Assembly (NCBI GenBank): GCA_002396485.1
Contig: DGXZ01000046.1
Coordinates: 1-64,000, forward strand
Origin: Spartobacteria bacterium UBA5019
GTDB lineage: Bacteria; Verrucomicrobiota; Verrucomicrobiia; Chthoniobacterales; Terrimicrobiaceae
Length of the DNA: 64,000 nt
Direction of reading: 5' to 3'
Made by a program: the position numbers and the translations under genes. This document shows, one piece after another, positions 45,832-54,582 of this stretch (positions are counted from its first letter, which is position 1; every line of letters begins with the position of its first letter). Below the pieces are notes generated by a model. It ran no database searches. It was not told the origin of the DNA and saw only the letters and a program-made list of their open reading frames with translations.

Positions 45832-46494
45832 TTACTGCGACATTTCGGTGGTCGAAGTCTGCGCAGCGTCTGGCTTTGCAGTTTTGATTTTATCAAGAAT
45901 GTCGGCAAGTGACGGGTCTGCGGTGAGCATGGCATCGCGCATGGCCTTCTGGAAATTCTTGGCGGCATCGCGACGGGCTTCGGGCGTCTGAGCTGCTTTC
46001 ATAGCGGCTTCCGCGGATTGAACAGATGGTGCTTGTTTGGCAATTTCGCGGGCGGCTTTGAGGCGGTCGCGCTCGGCGGCTGGCAGTTTCTGCATGGCTT
46101 CCTCGATCTGCCCGGCTGGGCGGTGTTTTTTTTCCTTGGTCCCAGACTCCTTTTCCTTCCCTTTGAGGGCCTCTCCGAGTTGTGCCGCGAGGTCGGGGTC
46201 CTTCGTTGAGATGGCATCTCTCATGGCATCGCGCAATTCCTTTGCCGCTGCCTCGGCCTTTTCACGCAGTGCTTGGATTTTCGGATCCTTCATCGCCTCC
46301 TCCCGTGCTTCCTTGAATCGGTTGCGGACATCCTCGGGAAGACCCTCGATAAATTCCCGCTGTTTCCTCCATTCCCCCGACCCCTGTTTTTGAGAATCCG
46401 CTGCGCTGGGCTTGGTGATGGGTTGTTGGGCGGTAGCGACGAGTGACGAGCCGCAGAGGGCTGTGATGGCTAGAAGGGTGTGGAGTTGTTTCAT
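45832..46494 (-). CDS. Secreted helical protein with two-fold internal repeat
   Basis: A 220-residue protein with a signal peptide (MKQLHTLLAITALCGSSLVATA) and then a highly charged, alpha-helical body. Two similar units occur: AAAKELRDAMRDAISTKDPD, and further on AAKNFQKAMRDAMLTADPS, each preceded by a Glu/Ala/Lys helix. It is likely periplasmic; function is unknown. The start at 46494 gives the signal peptide; the long upstream open frame runs into the histidine kinase gene in another frame and is not used. Confidence 0.75.
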   Translation of the reverse strand: MKQLHTLLAITALCGSSLVATAQQPITKPSAADSQKQGSGEWRKQREFIEGLPEDVRNRFKEAREEAMKDPKIQALREKAEAAAKELRDAMRDAISTKDPDLAAQLGEALKGKEKESGTKEKKHRPAGQIEEAMQKLPAAERDRLKAAREIAKQAPSVQSAEAAMKAAQTPEARRDAAKNFQKAMRDAMLTADPSLADILDKIKTAKPDAAQTSTTEMSQ

Positions 46495-46540
46495 ATCTTC
46501 AAGGACTCCAACACCCGGAATCTCGAAAAGTTGCGCTTCT

Positions 46541-47839
46541 TTATTTGGCTGGCGAAGTTTCCTTCTGAGACACCGGCAGGCGGATGATGAATGTCGCGCC
46601 CTCGCCTGGCGTGCTGCGTAGAGAAATTTGGCCGCCATGGGCGAGGATGATGTTTTTGACGATTGAGAGGCCGAGTCCTGTTCCTCCAGCATCGCGCGCC
46701 CGGTGTTTGTGGACCCGGTAGAATCGTTCAAAGATGTGGGCCTGATCCTCGAGTGGAATTCCAGTCCCGTTGTCGGTAATCGATATTTCCACCCACTCCC
46801 TTTCGAGGCGGGCATTGAGTTGGATCAGCGGTGCATTGGATTCCCCGTGGCGGATGGCATTGGTCAGAAGATTCCAATAAACCTGCTCGATCCTGTGCTC
46901 ATCGACTTCCGCAAAAACAGCAGTCTCCGACCACTCGATCTGAAAGTCCGCCGTCCTTGTGGCACCGCCGCTCTCAAGGTTCTCAATAACACGCTCAGCG
47001 ACCTTGCGGAGATTGACGCGCGAAAAATATAGCCTCCGTCCCTTGCTTTCCATACTGGAGATGGTGAGCAAGTCCTCAAGCAGAAGGGAAAGCCTTTGCA
47101 CGTTGCGATGGATCGCCCGGAGCGACACCGTGGTCATCTCGGGATCCTCCGTGGCACCATCCAGCAGCGTTTCTACATAACCATTGATCACAGAAACAGG
47201 GGTGCGGAATTCATGCGAAACATTCGCCACAAATTCCCGGCGGGCGGCTTCCAACGTGCGGATAGCGGTGACCTCCTGAAAAACGATAAGCGCAGCCTGG
47301 GGGAGTTCCTCGGAATCCCTCGACATCGGCGAGATATGGATGTCGAAATGCTTTTGAATAACCGGCCCCGACTGTTGGGGGAATTCAAAGATCAGAGAAA
47401 GGTCTCGCTTGCTTCCATCTGTGAGCGTTGACGAGACGGCCTGCTCGATTTCATGGCGACGGAAGACCTCGAGCACGGAGCGTCCCACATGCGACTTGGC
47501 GGCAGGGAAGAAGGCTTCGAGGGATTCGTTGACGAGGGTTATTCGTTTTTCCCTGCTCGCAATCACGATCCCTTCCTTCATGCCGGATAGAATGCCGCGC
47601 AGACTCAGTCCACCTTCCACCGTTTGCTCATCAAGCGCACGGAGCCTTTCAGCGATTTTTCTGATGTGTTGTGCCGTGACTTGGTATGTCGAAGACTCGG
47701 TGCCGAGCGCAGGAAGTTGGAAGTTCCCGCTGGATAGGCGCTGGATATCCTCCTGAATGCTTTCGAGGGGGCGGATGAATCGATAAAGGATCAGCCATGC
47801 CGCCACACTCAAGGCTGCCAGAAGAAGCAAAATCCACAT
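46541..47839 (-). CDS. Membrane sensor histidine kinase, PhoR type
   Basis: A 432-residue kinase. A single N-terminal membrane helix (about residues 2-20) leads into a HAMP-like linker, a PAS-type region (about 85-195), the HisKA helix with FVANVSHEFRTPVSVINGY (phospho-His), and the ATPase domain with NAIRHGES, DNGTGIP, and GGTGLGLSIVKNI. There is almost no periplasmic sensor, so sensing is probably cytoplasmic or through a partner, as in E. coli PhoR. The ATG shares a base with the regulator's stop (TAATG). Phosphate control is inferred from the PhoR/PhoB-like layout; no pst genes are in the window. Confidence 0.9.
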   Translation of the reverse strand: MWILLLLAALSVAAWLILYRFIRPLESIQEDIQRLSSGNFQLPALGTESSTYQVTAQHIRKIAERLRALDEQTVEGGLSLRGILSGMKEGIVIASREKRITLVNESLEAFFPAAKSHVGRSVLEVFRRHEIEQAVSSTLTDGSKRDLSLIFEFPQQSGPVIQKHFDIHISPMSRDSEELPQAALIVFQEVTAIRTLEAARREFVANVSHEFRTPVSVINGYVETLLDGATEDPEMTTVSLRAIHRNVQRLSLLLEDLLTISSMESKGRRLYFSRVNLRKVAERVIENLESGGATRTADFQIEWSETAVFAEVDEHRIEQVYWNLLTNAIRHGESNAPLIQLNARLEREWVEISITDNGTGIPLEDQAHIFERFYRVHKHRARDAGGTGLGLSIVKNIILAHGGQISLRSTPGEGATFIIRLPVSQKETSPAK

Positions 47840-48537
47840 TACGCAGAGGGTGCGTGGGGCGCGCTGAAGCGGTAGCCTTGGCCTCGGATGGTTTCAACCT
47901 TTGCCGCATGATCTCCAAGCTTTTCACGAAGTCGGCGCATGTGTGTATCCACGGTGCGGGTGTCGGCGCCTGTGGAATATCCCCAGACATCGCTCAGAAG
48001 CGATTCGCGTGAAAGAATCCTGCCGCGATTGGTGATGAGGGTCAGCAGGAGCTTAAACTCGATCGTAGTGAGGTCCAGACGCTGGTCATCTACGGCGGCT
48101 CTGAGCGCTGTTTTGTCGATGGAGATGCCATCCACTTCGAGCAAATTCATCTCTTCGGCAGCGCTGCGGATGCGACGCAAGAGGCCTTGAACGCGAAGGA
48201 CGACTTCCTTCGGACTGAATGGCTTGGTGACATAGTCATCCGCACCGATTTCGAGCCCTTCCACGCGATCCTTCACCTCGCTGCGGGCTGTGAGCATCAG
48301 CACAGGAATGGCTGAGGTCTCGTTGTCGGCTTTCAGGGCGCGGCATACCTCAAGCCCTGTCATACCGGGAAGCATAAGATCAAGAACCACGGCATCGGGC
48401 CTTTTGGAGCGCACGGCAGCAAGTCCCGCATCGCCGGATTTCGCTATTTCAACTTTGAATCCAGACTTTTTGAAATGGTATCGCAGCAAATCCACCACGT
48501 CGGTTTCATCTTCTACCAATAGCACGGTGTCATCCAT
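47839..48537 (-). CDS. Response regulator, OmpR/PhoB family
   Basis: A 232-residue transcription factor. The receiver domain has VEDE, the phospho-Asp in VLDLMLPG, LTARS and the KPF lysine. The OmpR-type winged helix follows with RILSRESLLSDVWGYSTGAD and TVDTHMRRLREKLG, then IRGQGYRF. It resembles PhoB most closely. It is encoded just upstream of its kinase and transcribed after the terminator hairpin at 48585-48653. Confidence 0.93.
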   Translation of the reverse strand: MDDTVLLVEDETDVVDLLRYHFKKSGFKVEIAKSGDAGLAAVRSKRPDAVVLDLMLPGMTGLEVCRALKADNETSAIPVLMLTARSEVKDRVEGLEIGADDYVTKPFSPKEVVLRVQGLLRRIRSAAEEMNLLEVDGISIDKTALRAAVDDQRLDLTTIEFKLLLTLITNRGRILSRESLLSDVWGYSTGADTRTVDTHMRRLREKLGDHAAKVETIRGQGYRFSAPHAPSA

Positions 48538-48584
48538 GGCGCCTCCTTAGCCAAGAGACGGGTGCCCTGCAAGGGGACAAATGC

Positions 48585-48653
48585 AACAAAAAGATCAGGT
48601 CACCGCTGGGTGGTTCAGAAAAAACAATTAAAAACTGAACTGCGGTGACCTGA
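48585..48653 (-). terminator. Intrinsic terminator downstream of exonuclease III gene
   Basis: TCAGGTCACCGC at 48595-48606 pairs perfectly with GCGGTGACCTGA at 48642-48653, and inner TTCAG/CTGAA can also pair. On the minus strand the stem is followed by CTTTTTG. It separates the xth transcript from the two-component operon. Confidence 0.65.
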
Positions 48654-48721
48654 GTTGTTGTCTCAACTGTTACGTTAGACCTGTGCCTGAGTGGGGTGTT
48701 CAAAGTTTTTTCAAAAAAAGT

Positions 48722-49477
48722 TTAGACATCCAAAACAATTCCCACCGGACAGTGGTCGCTGCCTAGAATGTGGTCGTGGATGAATGCGGATTTGAGAGTC
48801 GGCGTGAGCTTAGCTGAGGCACAGAAATAATCGATGCGCCAACCAATATTTCTCTCGCGGGCGCCGCTTTGGTAGCTCCACCAGGTGTAGCGTCCGCAGC
48901 CCGGTTCGAAGTGGCGGAAGGTATCCACGAAACCCGCCGCCAGTGTGCGGTCGAAGGCCTCACGCTCCTCGATCGTGAATCCAGCATTCTGCCTATTGTC
49001 CTTCGGTCTCGCGAGATCGATCTCGCGGTGTGCCACATTCATGTCGCCACAGAATATCACGGGCTTGATTTTTTCGAGTGTTGCAAGGTGGTCGATGAAT
49101 GCCGGTGTCCACTCCCTCGTGCGGTAGTCGAGTCGAGTCAGTTCGCGCTTGGAGTTGGGCGTGTAAACATTCACCAAGAAAAAATCCCCCATATCGGCGC
49201 TGATCACGCGCCCTTCCTTGTCGTGTTCTTCGCGGCCTATGCCATTCATAACGGCCCGAGGCTTTGTGCGCGTGAGAATCGCCGTGCCCGAATAGCCTGG
49301 TTTGATGGCCGCATTCCAGCAAACCTCGTATCCGTCGAAGGTCCGGGGCACCTGTTCCTCTCGGGCTTTGACCTCCTGAAGGCAGATCACATCAGGCTTC
49401 TCCGCATCGAGATAATCCATGAACCCCTTGCCGAGTATCGAGCGAATGCCGTTGACGTTCCACGAGATCAATTTCAT
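48722..49477 (-). CDS. xth: Exodeoxyribonuclease III
   Basis: A 251-residue AP endonuclease/3'-5' exonuclease of the ExoIII family acting in base excision repair. Visible blocks are MKLISWNVNGIRS, ICLQEVKA (metal-binding Glu), FCGDMNVAHREIDLARP, GWRIDYFCAS and the terminal GSDHCPVGI (catalytic Asp-His). ATG 49477 begins at the first strand. It sits next to an OGG1-like glycosylase on the same strand, 57 bases away, so the two repair enzymes may be coexpressed. Confidence 0.95.
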   Translation of the reverse strand: MKLISWNVNGIRSILGKGFMDYLDAEKPDVICLQEVKAREEQVPRTFDGYEVCWNAAIKPGYSGTAILTRTKPRAVMNGIGREEHDKEGRVISADMGDFFLVNVYTPNSKRELTRLDYRTREWTPAFIDHLATLEKIKPVIFCGDMNVAHREIDLARPKDNRQNAGFTIEEREAFDRTLAAGFVDTFRHFEPGCGRYTWWSYQSGARERNIGWRIDYFCASAKLTPTLKSAFIHDHILGSDHCPVGIVLDV

Positions 49478-49533
49478 GGCACCAGAGAAACATCCCACAG
49501 GACAAAATCGCCAGAGCGAAATGACGCTCGGAT

Positions 49534-50379
49534 TCAGTTTATCCCGGAGGTTGGTGACTTAGCCCGCTTCAGGGAACGGGCGTGGTGGAAGAGGTATTGT
49601 TGGACATAGCCCGCATAGGGGCCCAGCCGCCTCCGGGCGTAGTTGGCGAGTTCCGTCGCAGTGCCATGTCGTCCTCCGCGCATCGTAAGCAAGATGCGGT
49701 GAATCCATGTATCGATCGGAACGGCATCGAGCCGCTCGTAGGCGAAGAGCAGGATGCAATTGGCCACCTTCACGCCCACTCCCGGAAGTGTCGTGAGGGA
49801 TTTGCGCAGCATAGGCGTTTTTTGTTTGGCGATCGTATCCAGGTTCAGTCTGTCCTCGGCGAGAATGCGGGCGGTTTGAAGCAAATTCGCGGCACGGTAG
49901 CCCAGTCCGCAATCACGGAGGACTGACTCCGTTGATCCGGCCAATTTCTCGAACGAGGGATAGGCCTGTATTTTTGAACCTTCCGGGCGTGTGCCGATTC
50001 TTTCCCGGATAGCCAACGACATGGAGCGGATGTGGGCGACTTGCTTCATTGAACTTGTAATGAATGTCGCCGTGCACTCCCAGCGCGGCTGACGGAGGAT
50101 GCGCATTCCCTCGCAAGCGGAGAGCGCCGCTTGGCTCATCGGGTCGTTTGGAAATGCGGCAGCAATTTGCTCCAGTGGATGATCCAAAGCAAAATGCCTC
50201 GCGATCGTTCCGTGGTCTCCTTCATGCACCACAAGACACCGGTTTTTTTCTGAAACCCGCACTGGCATAGACCCGATGAGCCCACTCCAGGAGGCGTCTG
50301 CATTCTGGTTCCAGTGAAAAACCTGCCCGCTCTGCAGCGTCGCGGCAAGGTCGATCCGGGCTGAGAAGGGGGTGGTCAC
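49534..50379 (-). CDS. OGG1-like 8-oxoguanine DNA glycosylase
   Basis: A 281-residue glycosylase with a eukaryote-style arrangement: an N-terminal OGG_N domain (TLQSGQVFHWNQNADASWSG) and an HhH-GPD core (LTTLPGVGVKVANCILLFAY with the catalytic Lys, then AVPIDTWIHRI with the catalytic Asp). It should remove 8-oxoguanine and cleave the strand by beta-elimination. The GTG start at 50379 is preferred: it overlaps the upstream stop as GTGA and is preceded by GGAGAAGG. An ATG at 50394 is the alternative. No Fe-S cluster cysteines are seen. Confidence 0.87.
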   Translation of the reverse strand: MTTPFSARIDLAATLQSGQVFHWNQNADASWSGLIGSMPVRVSEKNRCLVVHEGDHGTIARHFALDHPLEQIAAAFPNDPMSQAALSACEGMRILRQPRWECTATFITSSMKQVAHIRSMSLAIRERIGTRPEGSKIQAYPSFEKLAGSTESVLRDCGLGYRAANLLQTARILAEDRLNLDTIAKQKTPMLRKSLTTLPGVGVKVANCILLFAYERLDAVPIDTWIHRILLTMRGGRHGTATELANYARRRLGPYAGYVQQYLFHHARSLKRAKSPTSGIN

Positions 50380-50618
50380 GCCTTCTCCAACCAAGCCAGA
50401 GCCTTAGTGTAGCTCTGGCGCTCCAGGTAGTGGCGGAGTGTGGGGTCGGTATCCGGTGGGAGGCTCATAACAAGTCCGTCGAGTTGTGCCGCTGCTGATT
50501 TCAGCGCCTCCAGATGGGCCGCTGCATCACGGTCACGGAAGGCTTGGTCGGCCACAATGTCGAGACGGGCTTTGACGGCGGCATGAAGGCTCTTGTGCAA
50601 GGAGGCGAGGTCGCTCAT
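50376..50618 (-). CDS. Small helical protein coupled to the DNA glycosylase
   Basis: An 80-residue, probably all-helical protein (SDLASLHKSLHAAVKARLDI, then LEALKSAAAQLDGLVMSLPP). No family is recognised. It overlaps the glycosylase start by four bases, so both are probably made from one message. Confidence 0.6.
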   Translation of the reverse strand: MSDLASLHKSLHAAVKARLDIVADQAFRDRDAAAHLEALKSAAAQLDGLVMSLPPDTDPTLRHYLERQSYTKALAWLEKA

Positions 50619-50756
50619 GGCAGGATTTCATATGGATTTTACATCAATGCCACAAGCTGCAGATTTTTTGAAAAACCCAACCCTTCGGCGGATCTCCCCG
50701 CTCGACTTCCTTCTTCCCTTGATTGGATTCGCTCCCATACTGGCTCGAATATTCCC

Positions 50757-51110
50757 ATGATCGCAAACTTCCTCAGCGCCCTCGGAGGCTCCACCGACGG
50801 CATCGTCATCTCATTTCTCAAATCCGAATTGGAAAAACACCTCGGCGGCATCGGCTCCGTTCAAAACATCGAACTCGATACCCCGAACAAACGCGCCTCG
50901 GTGACCCTCGCCATGCAAGGCGACCCCAACCCGGTTAAAATCCAAATCGACCGCTACTCCCTCGCTCCCTCGCCCGTCGGCTCTCTGCTCACGATCCACG
51001 ATTACTCCTGCCCGACACACGAATGGCTCGCCAAGTTGGCAAAAAAAGTCAGACCGACCTTCGAAATCCCCCTCCCCGTCCCCTACGCCATGGCCACTGC
51101 GCTGGTGTGA
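50757..51110 (+). CDS. Hypothetical protein, conserved-looking
   Basis: A 117-residue protein with alternating strands (NIELDTPNKRASVTLAMQGD, PVKIQIDRYSL) after an N-terminal helix (VISFLKSELEKHLGG). It looks like a small alpha/beta domain and I do not recognise it. The ATG at 50757 is the first Met in a region of good coding bias; the frame further upstream is antisense to the small helical gene. Confidence 0.6.
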   Translation: MIANFLSALGGSTDGIVISFLKSELEKHLGGIGSVQNIELDTPNKRASVTLAMQGDPNPVKIQIDRYSLAPSPVGSLLTIHDYSCPTHEWLAKLAKKVRPTFEIPLPVPYAMATALV

Positions 51111-51209
51111 GGAGTTTAGATCATTCAACCGCCCACATTGTGACTCGTGTCTGCTAGTGGGCTGGCTATCAGAGAGTTGTTGATTAGCTGGGGGTCTTTC
51201 TGCGGCAGG

Positions 51210-51800
51210 CTATTGTTTCGGCATAAGGCGCAGCATCACCTCGTTACGCCGCAGAAAAGAGGGAGTCCACGGTGGGTCGAAATACCCGAAGACCGGTGAT
51301 TCTAATGCCACGAGACCCTTCTCGGCGATCCAGGTCTTGAGGAGAGCGATGGATTGCGATTCCTTTGCCGCAGATCGAGCGCCGCTGAATCGAAGAACGG
51401 CGAAGCGGCCTGCGGGGATTTTTTTAAGGCTCAACGAGGAGTCCAGCGGCGCGGGGGCTTGTTCGGCAGACGACTTCGCCGGCAGGACAAATGCCATCGT
51501 GCGGGGGGCTTGAGAAATGAAGACGGGCGTGGTCATCGCAATCGATTTCTGGCTTTTGTTGTTGCCTGAGATGTAGCGAAAAAGTTTTCCGAATCCGGCA
51601 TTGCCATCATTGCCTTCCGAATCCGGCATCGGTGTTTGTACAATTGCCAATTCCGGGTAATCCCGAAGTTCGTAGTCACCATTTGAGAGCACTACGGAGT
51701 AGGGCGCTGACTCATAACCCGAGCGGGATGTCTTGCAGCCCAGAAAGGCAAGAGAAATCCCTGCGAGAAGAAGTGCCGAGACGAAGAGCGACAGATTCAT
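51210..51800 (-). CDS. SOUL-family haem-binding-like lipoprotein
   Basis: A 196-residue protein with a lipoprotein signal (lipobox FLGC near residue 22), then a SOUL domain: YSVVLSNGDYELRDYPELAI, a glycine-rich segment ending GKLFRYISGNN, IAMTTPVF and GRFAVLRFSG. SOUL proteins bind haem or related tetrapyrroles in some lineages; binding here is unproven. It is monocistronic and anchored to a membrane facing the periplasm. Confidence 0.88.
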   Translation of the reverse strand: MNLSLFVSALLLAGISLAFLGCKTSRSGYESAPYSVVLSNGDYELRDYPELAIVQTPMPDSEGNDGNAGFGKLFRYISGNNKSQKSIAMTTPVFISQAPRTMAFVLPAKSSAEQAPAPLDSSLSLKKIPAGRFAVLRFSGARSAAKESQSIALLKTWIAEKGLVALESPVFGYFDPPWTPSFLRRNEVMLRLMPKQ

Positions 51801-51878
51801 GGGATCAATCTACCTGCGAATGTGAAAAATGGCGAATTTCATCGCACGTCCATTCTCGGCAAGAAATAATGCCGCGGG

Positions 51879-52067
51879 ATGTACGGGATTTACACAAACA
51901 TGCGCGAAGCCAACAAAAGCTGGGATCTCGCTATGGTTCATTACGAGTGCGGTGGAGAAGAATTCCTCACCCTTTTTCAAAAAGTTCCGGCCCCTGCCAA
52001 ATTTAAGCCGATGTCGCAGGTTGCGTGCATGGCCACTCTGAATCGCATACCAGTTCTCGCATTGTGA
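51879..52067 (+). CDS. Small protein upstream of MFS transporter
   Basis: A 62-residue open frame, MYGIYTNMREANKSWDLAMV and on to PMSQVACMATLNRIP. No family is recognised. Its TGA stop overlaps a GTG (52064) that is a good start for the transporter gene, which supports translation of this frame, but it could also be a non-coding leader. Confidence 0.4.
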   Translation: MYGIYTNMREANKSWDLAMVHYECGGEEFLTLFQKVPAPAKFKPMSQVACMATLNRIPVLAL

Positions 52068-53371
52068 GTCGGAATATTCCGCTCTTCATTGCTTTTCGCG
52101 TCTTCTTCAATGCGCGCTTCTATTACCCAGTTCTTGGCGTTCTTTTTTTGGATCTTGGTTTGAGTTTGGAGCAATATGCGACGCTGAATGTGATCTGGGC
52201 GGTGACGATTCTTCTGCTGGAAATTCCATCTGGAGCCTTGGCAGATGTCATCGGCAGGCGATGGATGGTGATACTCTCTGGAGCCCTCATGGTCGGAGAA
52301 ATGACCGTTTTTGCTTTTGCTCCCACGGGAGCGTGGCTTTTCCCGCTACTGGTTCTCAATCGAATCCTGAGCGGCGCGGCTGAGGCCTGTGCGAGCGGTG
52401 CGGATGAGGCGCTCGCCTACGACTCGCTGGCTGCCGAGGGTCGAGATGAACGGTGGCGAAGCGTCTTGGCAAACCTTATGAGGTGGTCATCCGGCGGGTT
52501 TTTTGTCGCCATGATTCTCGGTGCCTTGGCCTTCGACCGCCATTTTTGGGAAGCGGCTGCAAACCTGCTCGGCTGGAGCGGTGGCATTGGTAATACCACT
52601 CGATGGCCGATTTATCTGACACTGGCCACCTCCGTGCCGGCATTGATCTGCGCTTGTGCCATGCGAGAACCTCCCGCCGTTAGCGAGTCCGAGTCGGTGC
52701 GTCATCCCATGCGCGAGGCACTCGGCAATATCTTGACCGCTGCGCGTTTCGTTTTCTTCGACAAACGGGTTCGACTGCTTTTGCTTTGCGCCATTTTGTT
52801 TGATTCGCTCGTGCGCTTGTTCCTCACTTTTGGTAGCAATTACTATCGGCTCATCGCGATCCCGGAATTCGTAAATGGTTTTCTGGGTTCGTCCTATGCC
52901 TTGCTGGGATTCTTGGCCGCAGCCCTCGCTAGGCGCATGGCATCCAAGCTCACTCCAGCGAGTGTCTTCTCCTTGCTTGCGGCGCTGATTTTTTCCGGCC
53001 TCCTCGGTCTGTGCCTCGCCACGCCAGTTTGGGGAGTGTGGGTTGTGATCCCCCTCGGGCTTTCCATGCCGATGATGTCCTATTTCGTTTCAAGCTACCT
53101 GAACCAATGGACGGATTCCGCCCTGCGCGCCACGGTCTTGAGCTTTCGCGGAATGGCTTTGAACATCGGCTACGCCCTTGCAGGCATTTGCTTTGCAAGA
53201 CTGGTCTCGAGCATCCGCGCCTCCGGCTCTGTCACCTCGGAAGACGCCATTTTTGGAAAAGCCCTGCTCAGCTTGCCAATCGCCTTTGCTCTCGGCTGGA
53301 TAGCACTCACCCTCATCGCATGGCTCAGCAGAGGTAAGATTTCAGGCGCTTCCGATCGTTCCTGCGATTAG
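52064..53371 (+). CDS. Major facilitator superfamily transporter
   Basis: A 435-residue polytopic inner-membrane protein with about twelve hydrophobic helices. The loop 2-3 motif is present as GALADVIGRRWMVILSGAL, with the helical pair NRILSGAAEACASGADEALA in the next helix. The substrate is unknown; the SGADEALAYD pattern is common in uncharacterised MFS exporters. The GTG at 52064 overlaps the preceding small frame; ATG 52025 would add 13 unconserved residues. The 190 bases after the gene (53372-53561) hold no gene. Confidence 0.87.
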   Translation: MSRNIPLFIAFRVFFNARFYYPVLGVLFLDLGLSLEQYATLNVIWAVTILLLEIPSGALADVIGRRWMVILSGALMVGEMTVFAFAPTGAWLFPLLVLNRILSGAAEACASGADEALAYDSLAAEGRDERWRSVLANLMRWSSGGFFVAMILGALAFDRHFWEAAANLLGWSGGIGNTTRWPIYLTLATSVPALICACAMREPPAVSESESVRHPMREALGNILTAARFVFFDKRVRLLLLCAILFDSLVRLFLTFGSNYYRLIAIPEFVNGFLGSSYALLGFLAAALARRMASKLTPASVFSLLAALIFSGLLGLCLATPVWGVWVVIPLGLSMPMMSYFVSSYLNQWTDSALRATVLSFRGMALNIGYALAGICFARLVSSIRASGSVTSEDAIFGKALLSLPIAFALGWIALTLIAWLSRGKISGASDRSCD

Positions 53372-53561
53372 GCCGCGGAAATAGTTTTCCTCTCCATAGG
53401 TAGTTGGATCTCTGTTGGAAGGGCGCGGAGGGGAGGGGCTTTGCTGCGCCCCCAAAAGTACGCAGTGTTTGCTTCATGCTTGTTGGCAATCCCTCATTTT
53501 CGGCGAGCTATGCGAGTTTTATTGGAGGGCTGACTTTTGACTGATACCAATGTCTGTTAGC

Positions 53562-54496
53562 TAATAGACTTTATGTTGTGGGGATAGCGTTTACTTGATC
53601 CCTCATTCATTTGTGAATCAAAGTCCCCACTTGATCGGGGGTGCTCCAGCGTCTGGCGACAGCAATCAAATGGTTCTCCAGGCGCTCCAGACTCTCATAA
53701 ATCCGGTTCACAGTTGGTGCCTTGACTACTCGACCGAACCATTCAGCGGGATTGAGCTCTGGACAATACGGCGGCAAGACTCGAATATTGGATGGAATGC
53801 GTTGATCCTCCTCTTTCATGTGGAACCCAGCTTGATCCATGATCACCACATGCATTGATTGTGGATCGCTTTCAGCAATTTGCTTCAAAAATACCGCATG
53901 AACATCCTGATTGTTGGCGTAAAGAGCAACTCCACCGAGTGCCTGCCATCGACCTCCAATGCCTCATGCAAATATCCCCACTTGTAGTTGGTCTTCTAAG
54001 GTGCATGAACCCTCACTCCGCGCTTGGCCCATAGACGCCGAATCACCGGTAAAAGCCCATAACGATGCTCGTCCAATACCCAAATGCGCAATGGCTTTTG
54101 AGGATTCTCTCCCACAACATTTGCAATCTTACCACTCAACTCGACGCGAAACACCTCCGCAGCCTTCGTATCCTTTTTCACATGGCTTTTGCGTGGCACT
54201 TTTAACTGTCCTCCCAAACGCCGGATCATTTGTCGCACTCCGCTTTCGGTCAGGGTTTTGCGTGTTTTTTTCTTGATCCACGACTGCACGTCCCGCGCTT
54301 GCCGGAACTTTCCTTCCCCAAGTCGCTCCCAAAACTCTTTGGCCACAGCTCCTCTCACGGCAGGTTTGCGCGCCCAATCACTTTGCGGAAGTTTCCATGC
54401 CGCTTCAATTTGTTCCACGATTTCCTCTCCAAGTTTGGGTAGTGTTCTCATACGCTCCCAATATCAATCAAAGCCTGCACCTTTTAAAGTCTATTA
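53562..54496 (-). mobile_element. Degenerate IS630-family insertion sequence
   Basis: The element is bounded by inverted ends TAATAGACTTTA (53562-53573) and TAAAGTCTATTA (54485-54496), twelve perfectly matched bases, enclosing a broken IS630-type transposase read on the minus strand. The ends are flanked by further A/T-rich sequence; a target TA duplication cannot be confirmed. It lies between the transporter gene and folB and does not interrupt a recognisable gene. Confidence 0.7.
53607..54451 (-). pseudogene. IS630-family transposase, inactivated
   Basis: The N-terminal part (54451-53996) has an HTH region and the first catalytic Asp in RIWVLDEHRYGLLPV. It hits a TAG after GVRVHAP, where tyrosine would continue as KTNYKWGYLHEALEVDG. 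A second lesion, a frameshift near 53910-53925, moves reading into the frame of 53888-53607, which carries the second Asp (VVIMDQAGFHMK) and third Glu (LPPYCPELNPAEWF). The triad is thus present but split by a nonsense codon and a frameshift. The usual N-terminal helix-turn-helix is short, suggesting further loss. Confidence 0.8.
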
Positions 54497-54582
54497 ATTA
54501 GAAAACATTGATATTATTTAAGCGATTGCGAACTTCTCACGGGGGTCGCACGGATAAGCTGAAGATTTCATCCTTACGCCTT

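Noticed and set aside
53372..53561. GGGCGC...GCGCCC hairpin after the transporter gene as a terminator
   Set aside because: The stem is short relative to its G-rich loop and is not followed by a T run on either strand.
53607..54451. Functional IS630 transposase expressed by programmed frameshifting
   Set aside because: Besides the frameshift there is a nonsense codon in the conserved middle, so one slippage event would not restore the protein.
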